Assembly (NCBI GenBank): GCA_934589065.1 | Contig: CAKTNN010000001.1 | Span: forward strand, 1 to 64,000 | Reading direction: 5' to 3' | Source: an uncultured Oscillospiraceae bacterium | GTDB taxonomy: Bacteria; Bacillota; Clostridia; Oscillospirales; Oscillospiraceae | Length of the DNA stretch: 64,000 nt | Shown: piece by piece, positions 34,101-41,202 of the stretch | How the letters are laid out: the number at the start of each line of letters is the position of its first letter | Position numbering within the stretch: the stretch's first letter is position 1 | Program-made: the position numbers and the translations under genes | The notes under the pieces: generated by a model | Databases searched by the model: none | The model's input: the letters and a program-made list of their open reading frames with translations, nothing else | Told to the model about the DNA's origin: nothing

Positions 34101-35428
34101 TTGGCACGGTGGCAGAAAAGACCGCCTTTGGCTATGTAAAAAAGTACCTTGCCGAGCGAGGGCTCACTGCAAACCGGGCAGAGGAGGCCCGCCTGGCCTC
34201 CGGCTGCGTGGGCGTGCGCCGCACCACCGGTCAGCACCCCGGCGGCCTGGTGGTTATTCCCCAGGAGAACGAAATCTGGGATTTCTGCCCGGTGCAGCAC
34301 CCGGCGGACGACCCCAATGCCGACCAGATCACCACCCACTTTGAATATCACTCCATGGAGGAAAATCTTCTGAAGCTGGATATGCTGGGTCACGATGACC
34401 CCACCATGATCCGCATGATGGAGGATATGACCGGAGTGGACGCGAAGACGATTCCTCTGGACGACAAGCGCACCATGTCCATCTTCACCTCCTCTAAGGA
34501 GCTGGGGTATGAAAACGACAAGCTGTTGGGCCCCACCGGCGCCGTTGCCATCCCGGAATTCAATACCCGGTTTACCCGGGGTATGCTGATGGACACCATG
34601 CCGGAACGGTTTGATACCCTGCTGCGGCTTTCCGGTTTCTCCCACGGTACGGATGTGTGGCTGGGAAACGCCAAGGATCTGATCACCTCCAAAACCGCTA
34701 CCGTAGACCAGGCCATCGGCTGCCGTGACGATATTATGCTCTACCTTATTTCCTGCGGAATGCCGGAAAAACGCTCCTTTAAAATCATGGAGGCCGTGCG
34801 TAAGGGCAGAGGCCTGCCGGAAGGGGCAGAGGAGGAGATGAAGGCCGCCGGGGTACCGGACTGGTATATCGGCTCCTGCAAAAAGATCAAGTATCTGTTC
34901 CCCAAGGCCCATGCCGTGGCTTATGTTATGATGGCCTTCCGAATCGCCTGGTTTAAGGTTTACTATCCCTTGGCCTTCTATTCCGCCTACTTCTATCGCA
35001 GAAGCCAGAAGGGCGGTTTTGACGCCGTGCTGATGACCCAGGGCAAGGAAGCCATTATGGCAAATATCGAGGCGATTGAAAACAACGAAAACTCCACGGA
35101 TAAGGATGACGATCTGCTGACCACCATGGAGGTGGTGTATGAATACTATCTCCGGGGATTTTCCTTTGCGCCCATCGATATTTATAAGAGCCACGCAACC
35201 AAATTCCTTATTGAGGACGGGAAAATTTTGCCGCCCTTTGTGGCGATTTCCGGCCTGGGGGAAAACGCCGCCTGGGACCTGATGCGTGGCAGAGAAGGAA
35301 AGACCTTCCTCTCCATTGAAGAGGTTGCCGCCGCCTGTCCCAAGGTGTCCAAGACCCATATTCAGATGCTGAAGGATGCTGGGGCATTCGGAAGCCTGCC
35401 GGACACCAGTCAGATCAGTCTGTTTTAA
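31127..35428 (+). CDS. polC: DNA polymerase III PolC-type alpha subunit
   Basis: The replicative polymerase with built-in proofreading of low-GC Gram-positives. 1433 residues in the order: N-terminal domain, OB fold (about 225-310), PHP domain beginning [15 protein letters not shown] (about 318), the inserted DnaQ-type 3'-5' exonuclease with [19 protein letters not shown] (about 413-575), PHP remainder, then the polymerase palm with [26 protein letters not shown], zinc-type Cys pairs ([15 protein letters not shown]) and [14 protein letters not shown]. Ends with the helix-hairpin-helix region. Last gene of the pyrH operon; udp has its own promoter. Confidence 0.98.
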   Translation: [1433 protein letters not shown]

Positions 35429-35435
35429 TAAATAC

Positions 35436-35464
35436 TTGCAAAAAGCGGAACTTTATGATATTAT
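35436..35464 (+). promoter_or_regulatory. sigma-A promoter of udp
   Basis: TTGCAA (35436-35441), 17 bases, TATTAT (35459-35464), right after the polC stop codon. Confidence 0.85.
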
Positions 35465-35496
35465 TTTTGTAAATATTTTACAAAGGAGAACGCATC

Positions 35497-36267
35497 ATGC
35501 AGAAAACAGAAAAGCAATATCACATCCACTGCGAAGAGGGGGATGTGGGTCGCTATGTATTTTTGCCCGGCGATCCGGGCCGGTGCGAGGCAATCGCCGC
35601 CCATTTTGACAACCCCGTACATATCGGTATGAACCGGGAGTACAATGTCTATACCGGTACGCTCCTGGGGCAGAAGGTTTCCGTCTGCTCCACCGGCATC
35701 GGCGGCCCCTCTGCCGTTATCGCCATGGAGGAGCTGGCGAACATCGGCGCGGATACCTTTATCCGGGTAGGCACCTGCGGCGGCATTGACCTGGATGTCT
35801 GCCCCGGTGACGTGGTGGTTGCCAGCGGCGCCATTCGCTTTGAGCACACCTCTCTGGAGTACGCGCCCATCGAATTTCCCTCCGTTCCCGATTTCGACGT
35901 GACCACCGCCCTGCGGGATGCCAGCCGGGAGCTGGGCTTCCGCACCCATGTGGGTGTGGTGCAGTGCAAGGATGCCTTCTACGGTCAGCACAGTCCGGAG
36001 AAGAGCCCTGTATACTATGACCTTCTGCAGAAGTGGGAAAGCTGGAAGCGTCTGGGCGTGAAGGCCAGCGAGATGGAATCCGCCGCCCTGTTTGTAGTCG
36101 CCGCCGCCCGGAAGGTGCGCTGCGGCAGCTGCTTCCATGTGGTATGGAACCAGGAGCGGGAGAAGGCCGGTATGTTTATGCCCATGACCGAGGATACCTC
36201 CGGCGCAATCAAGGTGGGTATTGAGGCCGTGAAGAAGCTGATTCTGGCGGACAAAGCACGCTCTTGA
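35497..36267 (+). CDS. udp: uridine phosphorylase
   Basis: Salvage enzyme splitting uridine with phosphate to uracil and ribose 1-phosphate. 256 residues of the NP-I family: [50 protein letters not shown] and [36 protein letters not shown] closely follows the E. coli Udp pattern (HFAPLEFPAVADFECTTALVEA), which favours uridine over purine nucleosides. An AAAGGAG ribosome site precedes ATG 35497. Confidence 0.9.
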   Translation: MQKTEKQYHIHCEEGDVGRYVFLPGDPGRCEAIAAHFDNPVHIGMNREYNVYTGTLLGQKVSVCSTGIGGPSAVIAMEELANIGADTFIRVGTCGGIDLDVCPGDVVVASGAIRFEHTSLEYAPIEFPSVPDFDVTTALRDASRELGFRTHVGVVQCKDAFYGQHSPEKSPVYYDLLQKWESWKRLGVKASEMESAALFVVAAARKVRCGSCFHVVWNQEREKAGMFMPMTEDTSGAIKVGIEAVKKLILADKARS

Positions 36268-36272
36268 TTACT

Positions 36273-36317
36273 GCCCTCATAGGAGAAGGGGATGCCCCGG
36301 CCTATGGGGGATATTTT
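36273..36317 (+). terminator. terminator of udp
   Basis: Stem CCCTCATAGG / CCTATGGGGG enclosing an inner GGGG/CCCC stem, then ATATTTT. Confidence 0.75.
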
Positions 36318-36339
36318 GTGATATTGAAAGGAAACATAT

Positions 36340-38112
36340 ATGGGGAAATATATGCCTAATATATATATATATATATATTGCGTTATATGGCTGCTGCTGT
36401 TAGGGCTGCAAAATCTCGGCTTTTGGGAGTTTCTGCGTAGAAAAACCGATACCCAGGCCGTTTTCCTGCCGGGGGCAACGGTGGTTATCCAGATTAGCCT
36501 CCTATTTTTTGCAGGAATTCTGAATCTTTTGCCACAGACGACTGCCCTTTTGTGGGCCTTTGGCATTGGGGCCTTTTTCTATTGCTGGTGGAAAGACAAA
36601 GGCCTTTCCTTCCTGCGCAACTATATTTCCTTTCCGTACTTATATCTTTTCCTTTTCAGCGTAATTTTCCTGGTGTTTCTCCATGGAAAAAAACTGGCCC
36701 ATATTGATAATTTTTCCCATTGGTCTGTAGTAGTAAAAGCGATACTGCAAAAAAATCGATTCCCAAATTTCCTGGAAGAACGTTACCTTGAGTTTCAGGA
36801 GTACCCTGTTGGGAGCGCAATTTATATCTATTATTGTATGCGCTTTTCCGGTACGCCATCTTCGGAATGGAAGATGATGTTCAGCCAGAGCTATCTTTAC
36901 TTGGCTTTTCTTTTACCGATTTTTCGTAAAAACAGTAAGAAACAGATGCCCGTTTTTCTCTTGATGGTGCTCTTTACCAATTTTGTGATGGTATTCTTGG
37001 TATCAATCACAGAGCTATTGGTTGACAGGCTTCTTGTCCTGGCAGGAATGTGTATGCTATGGTACATAATTGAGCTCAGTGGGGCAGAAAAGCTGACACC
37101 TTCCAGTTTCCTGATTACGGCTGCCTTTTTGGTGGCAAATTCGCAAATCAAGAATACCTCTGTTTTCTTTGTTGCAATTGCCTGCGTTCTGATTCTTTGG
37201 GCGGGGAAAGCAGACAAGCAGTGGATTAAACGGTTCAGCCTGGGAGGCATTGCGGTTTTGGCTTATGTTGTATGGAACCGTCACTGCAAACTTGTATATT
37301 CTGCACCGGATTACAGCACACATGCCATGAATGCTTCCCGCTACATATCCATACTGTCTCAAAGAAACGCTGGGGAGATTTTAACGCTGGCAAAGGAAAT
37401 GTTTCTGTTTGTCGTGGAAAACTCGAAAACATGGATGTTTGTGGTCTCCATACTCGTGACAGGTACGATCGTTTTCCTGGGAGATAGACAGAAGTTTCCA
37501 ACTTATAGGAGACAAGCATGCATCGTTACGGTTTGCCTTCTGGCGTATCTTCTTGGCACACTGGCAATGTATGTTGTTTCTATGTCAACAATTGAAATAG
37601 AGAACCTTGCGTCAATCGAACGGTATTATAGCACGATTATCCTTGCGGCTATGTGTTGGGTTTGCTATTGCTTTAGTTCCGTTTTGGATGGCTTTGATTG
37701 GGAGAAATACAGGAAAATGGAAATTGCCATCAGCTTGTGTATTCTTGTTTTTTTCCCCTTTTTACAGGCTGCCTTCAAAATCCAGGGGATATTCGTTCCC
37801 CAAAACCAAACCTATACCTACGAAATGAGGGAACCGATGGATCGAACCCTGGCCCTCATTGGGGATAATTATCCCAACGAAAACTATACATTTATCAATC
37901 CTGATAGAGATCTATACTACTATCTGCTGATGCGTTATCTATGCCCGGAATCCAGCATCCGCTTTATTTCCAGCGAGAAGCCGATTGACGAACAGGGAAT
38001 AGATACATATTATTGCATCGTTCTGGACTGGGATTCGGACTATGTCCGGCAGTGGGTGCAGGAAGGCAAATATGTACGTGTCGGGGACTGGCTCATGGAG
38101 CGGGCAGAATAA
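36340..38112 (+). CDS. polytopic membrane protein (GT-C glycosyltransferase-like) with an (AT)10 tract near the start
   Basis: 590 residues with about 12 hydrophobic segments through residue 480, then a soluble tail of about 100 residues (YTFINPDRDLYYYLLMRYLCPESSIRFIS). The layout, with an early acidic-aromatic loop (KLAHIDNFSHWSVVVKAILQKNRFP), recalls GT-C glycosyltransferases, but no signature proves it. Base composition is clearly more AT-rich than the neighbours, which hints at transfer. Codons 7-13 consist of a perfect (AT)10 run at 36359-36378; gain or loss of one unit would shift the frame. AAAGGA precedes ATG 36340. Confidence 0.8.
   Translation: MGKYMPNIYIYIYCVIWLLLLGLQNLGFWEFLRRKTDTQAVFLPGATVVIQISLLFFAGILNLLPQTTALLWAFGIGAFFYCWWKDKGLSFLRNYISFPYLYLFLFSVIFLVFLHGKKLAHIDNFSHWSVVVKAILQKNRFPNFLEERYLEFQEYPVGSAIYIYYCMRFSGTPSSEWKMMFSQSYLYLAFLLPIFRKNSKKQMPVFLLMVLFTNFVMVFLVSITELLVDRLLVLAGMCMLWYIIELSGAEKLTPSSFLITAAFLVANSQIKNTSVFFVAIACVLILWAGKADKQWIKRFSLGGIAVLAYVVWNRHCKLVYSAPDYSTHAMNASRYISILSQRNAGEILTLAKEMFLFVVENSKTWMFVVSILVTGTIVFLGDRQKFPTYRRQACIVTVCLLAYLLGTLAMYVVSMSTIEIENLASIERYYSTIILAAMCWVCYCFSSVLDGFDWEKYRKMEIAISLCILVFFPFLQAAFKIQGIFVPQNQTYTYEMREPMDRTLALIGDNYPNENYTFINPDRDLYYYLLMRYLCPESSIRFISSEKPIDEQGIDTYYCIVLDWDSDYVRQWVQEGKYVRVGDWLMERAE
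36359..36378. repeat. (AT)10 dinucleotide tract inside the 5' coding region
   Basis: Ten perfect AT units within codons 7-13 of the membrane protein gene. Slippage of 2 bases would put the frame out, as in phase-variable genes. Confidence 0.9.
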
Positions 38113-38129
38113 CAACCAATAGGGACTGC

Positions 38130-38189
38130 TGCAAAAAGAAAAATGTCCCAGCTTTCCCGGCAACCAGTTTGCCGGAAATGCTGGGACAT
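38130..38189 (-). terminator. long hairpin terminator for the minus-strand gene at 38385
   Basis: Arms ATGTCCCAGC / GCTGGGACAT with an inner stem CCGGCAA / TTGCCGG and loop CCAG; on the minus strand it is followed by TTTTTCTTTTT. It also ends the transcript region of the plus-strand membrane protein gene, but without a T-run on that side. Confidence 0.7.
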
Positions 38190-38239
38190 ACGAATTCGTG
38201 CTGCGGGAATCATTTTCTTGTAAGAGCTGCTTCGTCCGA

Positions 38240-38371
38240 GATTGCCACACCAGTCTGCGGACTGGTTCGCAATGACGAATGAAAGTCTGCGCAGTGGTTC
38301 GCAATGACGAATGGAAGTCTGCGCGGTGGTTCGCAATGACGAATGGAAGTCTGCGCGGTGGCTCGTAATGA
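38240..38371 (+). repeat. palindromic repeat with 32-bp tandem expansion (copy 2)
   Basis: Unit B (ATTGCCACACCAGTCTG...GCAATGACGA) at 38240-38278, whose right half is tandemly copied: three near-identical 32-bp units at 38263-38294, 38295-38326 and 38327-38358 and a partial fourth to 38371. No spacers of differing sequence, so not CRISPR. Confidence 0.85.
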
Positions 38372-38384
38372 AAAGGCGGAGGCG

Positions 38385-38708
38385 TCAGCCCTCTTCCAGG
38401 TAGGAGACAAAGCCAAGGGTCATGTAGTCTAGGTACACCTGCTTATCCGGTGTTTTTCCCATGGTGACCCGGTGGCACTTGACGGTCCAGACAGGGGAGC
38501 CATTGAGCTTATCTGCCTTGATTTCAAACACATGATTCCAGCTTCTGCCCTCCATATATTGCTCCTCCTTTACAAAACGGATGAGCTCCAGACGGCGGAA
38601 GTGGAAGGTGGGGAATGCACTCTGGACGCAAGCCTCAAATAAGGCTTCGGCATCCCGGACGCTGCCCAGCTCAAAGGTGTTGCGGATCATTGCACCGTAG
38701 TCTTCCAT
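38385..38708 (-). CDS. hypothetical protein, 107 residues
   Basis: A small soluble protein with no recognised family. Mixed alpha/beta pattern: MEDYGAMIRNTFELGSVRDAEALFEACVQ, then strands such as HFRRLELIRFV and VWTVKCHRVTMG. It starts at ATG 38708 with GGAGGTTC-type ribosome sequence upstream. A perfect sigma-A promoter at 38785-38813 and a terminator downstream support a real, independently expressed gene. Confidence 0.75.
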   Translation of the reverse strand: MEDYGAMIRNTFELGSVRDAEALFEACVQSAFPTFHFRRLELIRFVKEEQYMEGRSWNHVFEIKADKLNGSPVWTVKCHRVTMGKTPDKQVYLDYMTLGFVSYLEEG

Positions 38709-38784
38709 AAAAAGAACCTCCTGATTGATTTTCAGATTTCAAAAATAACCGCTATGGAAAGGTTTGAAATTTCCCTTTGGCATA

Positions 38785-38813
38785 AATATACTCCACACAT
38801 ACAAAAATGTCAA
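38785..38813 (-). promoter_or_regulatory. sigma-A promoter of the 107-residue hypothetical gene
   Basis: On the minus strand: TTGACA (38808-38813), 17 bases, TATATT (38785-38790). Confidence 0.85.
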
Positions 38814-38876
38814 CAAAAAGTGCTGCAATTTGCAGCCTTGTTTTATATAATGTTCCTATAGAAAGGGGAATTTGCG

Positions 38877-39395
38877 TTGCATTCAAAGAATACACCCGCC
38901 AGCACCGTTTCCCTTGGGGGCGTTCTGGCAGCTCTGGCAGTGAGCATCATGTGGCTGGGGGGACTTTTGGGCATCGCAACCTATGTTGCCCCCATGCTCT
39001 GCGCCCTGCTTTTGCAGGTGGTAAAAAGCGCCTGCGGCAGTCGCCTGGGCTGGGCCTGGTACAGTGCGGTGGCGATTCTCTCCCTGCTGCTGGTTGCAGA
39101 GCGGGAGGAGGCCTGGGTGTTTGTCTTTTTGGGGTACTATCCCCTGGTAAAGCCCTGGCTGGACAAGCGCAGACTGCGTCTTGTGTGGAAAGGACTGCTG
39201 TTTAACGGCAGCGTGTTTCTACTGTATGGGCTTTTGCTTTTTGTGCTGGGGGTGCCGGAATTGGTGCAGGAGTTCCGGGGGCTGGGGGCAGTTATGCTGG
39301 TCGTGCTGCTTCTGCTGGGAAACGTGACCTTTTTCCTGCTGGATAAGCTGCTGGAAAAGCCCTTTTTCGGAAAGCTGGGCCGCCATGGAGTATGA
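38877..39395 (+). CDS. small polytopic membrane protein of unknown function
   Basis: 172 residues with five to six hydrophobic helices (VLAALAVSIMWLGGLLGIATYVAPMLCALLLQVV; AWVFVFLGYYPLVKPWL; LLFNGSVFLLYGLLLFVLGV; AVMLVVLLLLGNVTFFLLDKLL). The pattern resembles small substrate-binding or scaffold membrane proteins seen in Clostridia, but I cannot name the family. It starts at TTG 38877 with AAAGGGG nine bases upstream. Its 3' end overlaps the GIY-YIG gene by 11 bases. Confidence 0.7.
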   Translation: MHSKNTPASTVSLGGVLAALAVSIMWLGGLLGIATYVAPMLCALLLQVVKSACGSRLGWAWYSAVAILSLLLVAEREEAWVFVFLGYYPLVKPWLDKRRLRLVWKGLLFNGSVFLLYGLLLFVLGVPELVQEFRGLGAVMLVVLLLLGNVTFFLLDKLLEKPFFGKLGRHGV

Positions 39396-39654
39396 GTGGG
39401 AAGTGTATATCCTGTTGTGCGGGGACGGGACGCTGTACACCGGCATCGCCCGGGACGCGGAAAAACGGCTAAAAATGCACCAGAGCGGCAAAGGGGCAAA
39501 GTATACCCGTGGGCGGGGGCCCCTGGCCCTGGTTTACCGGGAGGGCTGCGAAAGCCACACCCAGGCGCTGCAGCGGGAAATTGCGGTAAAAAAGCTTACC
39601 CGCAGGCAAAAGCTCAATATGATACAAAAATACACGGCAGGGCAATCCCAATGA
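39385..39654 (+). CDS. GIY-YIG domain protein (UPF0213/YhbQ type)
   Basis: 89 residues, essentially only the GIY-YIG nuclease fold: VYILLCGDGTLYTGIARDAEKRLKMHQSGKGAKYTRGRGPLALVYRE. The family is a single-domain putative endonuclease; E. coli YhbQ and B. subtilis YazA are homologues. The conserved Arg in the second helix and the Glu of REIAVKKLTR are present. Start ATG 39385 overlaps the membrane protein gene. Confidence 0.9.
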   Translation: MEYEWEVYILLCGDGTLYTGIARDAEKRLKMHQSGKGAKYTRGRGPLALVYREGCESHTQALQREIAVKKLTRRQKLNMIQKYTAGQSQ

Positions 39655-39678
39655 AGGACGCCTGCCGTGTGCTTTTTA
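39632..39678 (+). terminator. terminator overlapping the end of the GIY-YIG gene
   Basis: Stem ACACGGCAGG / CCTGCCGTGT around a 19-base loop that contains the stop codon, followed by GCTTTTT. The downstream minus-strand gene ends at 39676. Confidence 0.7.
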
Positions 39679-39960
39679 CAGAAACAAATAGATGAGCATG
39701 GTGATCAGGGGCATATTGGGGGACTCGGTACTGTTTTCGGACATCAGCAGCAGCAAAAGAACCACGATGAGATCCTCGGTGTCCAGGCCGCCGGGAAGCA
39801 GATTTCCAAAAAATGCACCGATGTTTTTGCCCCCTGCCGGCGAAGGCGGCGGTGGGGGTGGCACAGGCATTTTGGGCCCCGGGGGCGGCATGGGGGAAAA
39901 CTCGGGAACGTGCTCCTTCTGGTAGCGCCCGTCGGGCCCCGGGACATAGCGGTTATACAT
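39676..39960 (-). CDS. small proline-rich protein with hydrophobic C-terminus (third gene of a three-gene set)
   Basis: 94 residues: a Pro-rich first half (FSPMPPPGPKMPVPPPPPPSP), a middle GGKNIGAFFGNLLPGGL, and a hydrophobic end (DTEDLIVVLLLLLMSENS ... LITMLIYLFL) that could bind a membrane. It starts inside the upstream gene's stop region with GGGGGTG as ribosome site. Family and function unknown; likely works with the two genes before it. Confidence 0.65.
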   Translation of the reverse strand: MYNRYVPGPDGRYQKEHVPEFSPMPPPGPKMPVPPPPPPSPAGGKNIGAFFGNLLPGGLDTEDLIVVLLLLLMSENSTESPNMPLITMLIYLFL

Positions 39961-40318
39961 GATTCACCCCCTTGCCGTCGAACAGGCAGGAGGCCTGCTG
40001 GGCAATTTTTGCCGCCCGCATGGCTTTTTCCAGCTTTTGCAGCCGGTCTTTGCTTATGTAGGGGCAAAGGGCATTCAGCAGCTTTTTTTGATCCTTGTCA
40101 ATGCAGCTGTTCCGGGCAAAGCCCGTTAGCGCCTTGACCATTGCCAGATCCATGTCCCCCGATGGCGGCTCCGGCGTTCCCTTTGGGGACGGCGGGGGAG
40201 GTTGGGGCGTGCCCACTTCCGAATCTCCGCTGCCCATGGATTGGGCCAGGGCCATAATGGATTCCATCATTTTCGGGTTTCCCAGAATTGCCCCCAGCTG
40301 ATCTTCCATCTCGCTCAT
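39953..40318 (-). CDS. conserved hypothetical protein (second gene of the set)
   Basis: 121 residues: an amphipathic N-terminus (MSEMEDQLGAILGNPKMMESIMALAQSMG), a Pro-rich linker (TPQPPPPSPKGTPEPPSG), and a helical C-terminus (KDQKKLLNALCPYISKDRLQKLEKAMRAAKIAQQ). No domain I can name. Its start overlaps the preceding stop as ATGA and its end overlaps the next start by 8 bases, so all three are translationally coupled. Confidence 0.7.
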   Translation of the reverse strand: MSEMEDQLGAILGNPKMMESIMALAQSMGSGDSEVGTPQPPPPSPKGTPEPPSGDMDLAMVKALTGFARNSCIDKDQKKLLNALCPYISKDRLQKLEKAMRAAKIAQQASCLFDGKGVNHV

Positions 40319-40548
40319 GGATTTTTCCGCAGCTGGGCAAGGAGCTCCTTGGCCTCCTCCGTTGCCAGAAACGCCTCGATGGTCGCCTTTGCCCCAACCA
40401 TATCTCCCTGGGCGGCCTGCTCCATGGCCTTTTTCAGGTCTTTGGCATTTTTCTGCTGCAAAAGGGTCTTTAGCTGCTGGGCTTCCGGGGAGGCGGCAAA
40501 CCGCATGGCATTCTCCACGGCTTCCTGATTGGCTTTCAACTCATCCAT
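40315..40548 (-). CDS. small helical, charged hypothetical protein (first gene of the set)
   Basis: 77 residues, almost wholly helical and Ala/Lys/Glu-rich (MDELKANQEAVENAMRFAASPEAQQLKTLLQQKNAKDLKKAMEQAA). An AAGGAGGAACAG ribosome site precedes ATG 40548. It resembles the C-terminal part of the next gene's product in style, but similarity is not provable by eye. Function unknown. Confidence 0.7.
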   Translation of the reverse strand: MDELKANQEAVENAMRFAASPEAQQLKTLLQQKNAKDLKKAMEQAAQGDMVGAKATIEAFLATEEAKELLAQLRKNP

Positions 40549-40707
40549 ACACTGTTCCTCCTTGGGAAAATGACCTATACAACAGTATATGCAGCAGTTT
40601 TCAAAACATGAAAAACAGACGGCCCGTTTTTTGGATACGGCCTAGATTTCTTAAAAAAGGTATGCTACAATATGAGGGCGTAAATAATAGAGGGACGGAT
40701 CGAAAAA

Positions 40708-41202
40708 ATGCGAATTTTAGTTTTGTCAGACAGTCACCGTGCCATGTCCTTTATGGAGCGGTGTGCCGAAATTACAAAGCCGGAGTGCATTGTGCATCTG
40801 GGGGACTACTATCCCGATGGCTTTGACCTGAAGCAGAGCTTTCCGAAAGCGGAATTTTATCAGGTTCCCGGCAACTGCGATGCCTACACCTGCCGGGAGG
40901 ATCTGCCCCTGATTCTTATGCCAAAGCTCGGCGGCTGCAAGGTTTACCTGACCCACGGTCACCGGCACAATGTGAAGCTGACCCTTTTCCCCCTCCTGCG
41001 GGATGCCAGGGCAGCAGGGGCCCAGGTTGCCCTATATGGGCACACCCACATCCCGGACTGCCACTATGAAGACGATGGCCTTTTGGTGATGAACCCCGGC
41101 AGCGCCGGTTACGGCGGGACTGCCGGTTGGCTGGAAATAGAAAACGGGGTCGTCAAAGACAGCCGGATCATCGGTGCGGCAGACTTGGAGGAATGGAAAT
41201 GA
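40708..41202 (+). CDS. metallophosphoesterase, YfcE/MJ0936 family
   Basis: 164 residues of the calcineurin-like phosphoesterase fold: metal ligands in LVLSDSHR (Asp-x-His), HLGDYYPD, VPGNCD, LTHGHRHN and LYGHTHIP. Family members hydrolyse phosphodiesters; the natural substrate is not known for most. Coupled to coaX by an ATGA overlap at 41199-41202. Confidence 0.92.
   Translation: MRILVLSDSHRAMSFMERCAEITKPECIVHLGDYYPDGFDLKQSFPKAEFYQVPGNCDAYTCREDLPLILMPKLGGCKVYLTHGHRHNVKLTLFPLLRDARAAGAQVALYGHTHIPDCHYEDDGLLVMNPGSAGYGGTAGWLEIENGVVKDSRIIGAADLEEWK

Noticed and set aside
33290..35359. 689-residue minus-strand frame inside polC
   Set aside because: Shadow of polC with no ribosome site or motifs. 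The same holds for long antisense frames over tex, cstA, glnS and glgB.
38263..38371. Direct repeats that might suggest a CRISPR array
   Set aside because: The 32-bp units are contiguous, without unique spacers, and match the interspersed palindrome family. No cas genes are near.
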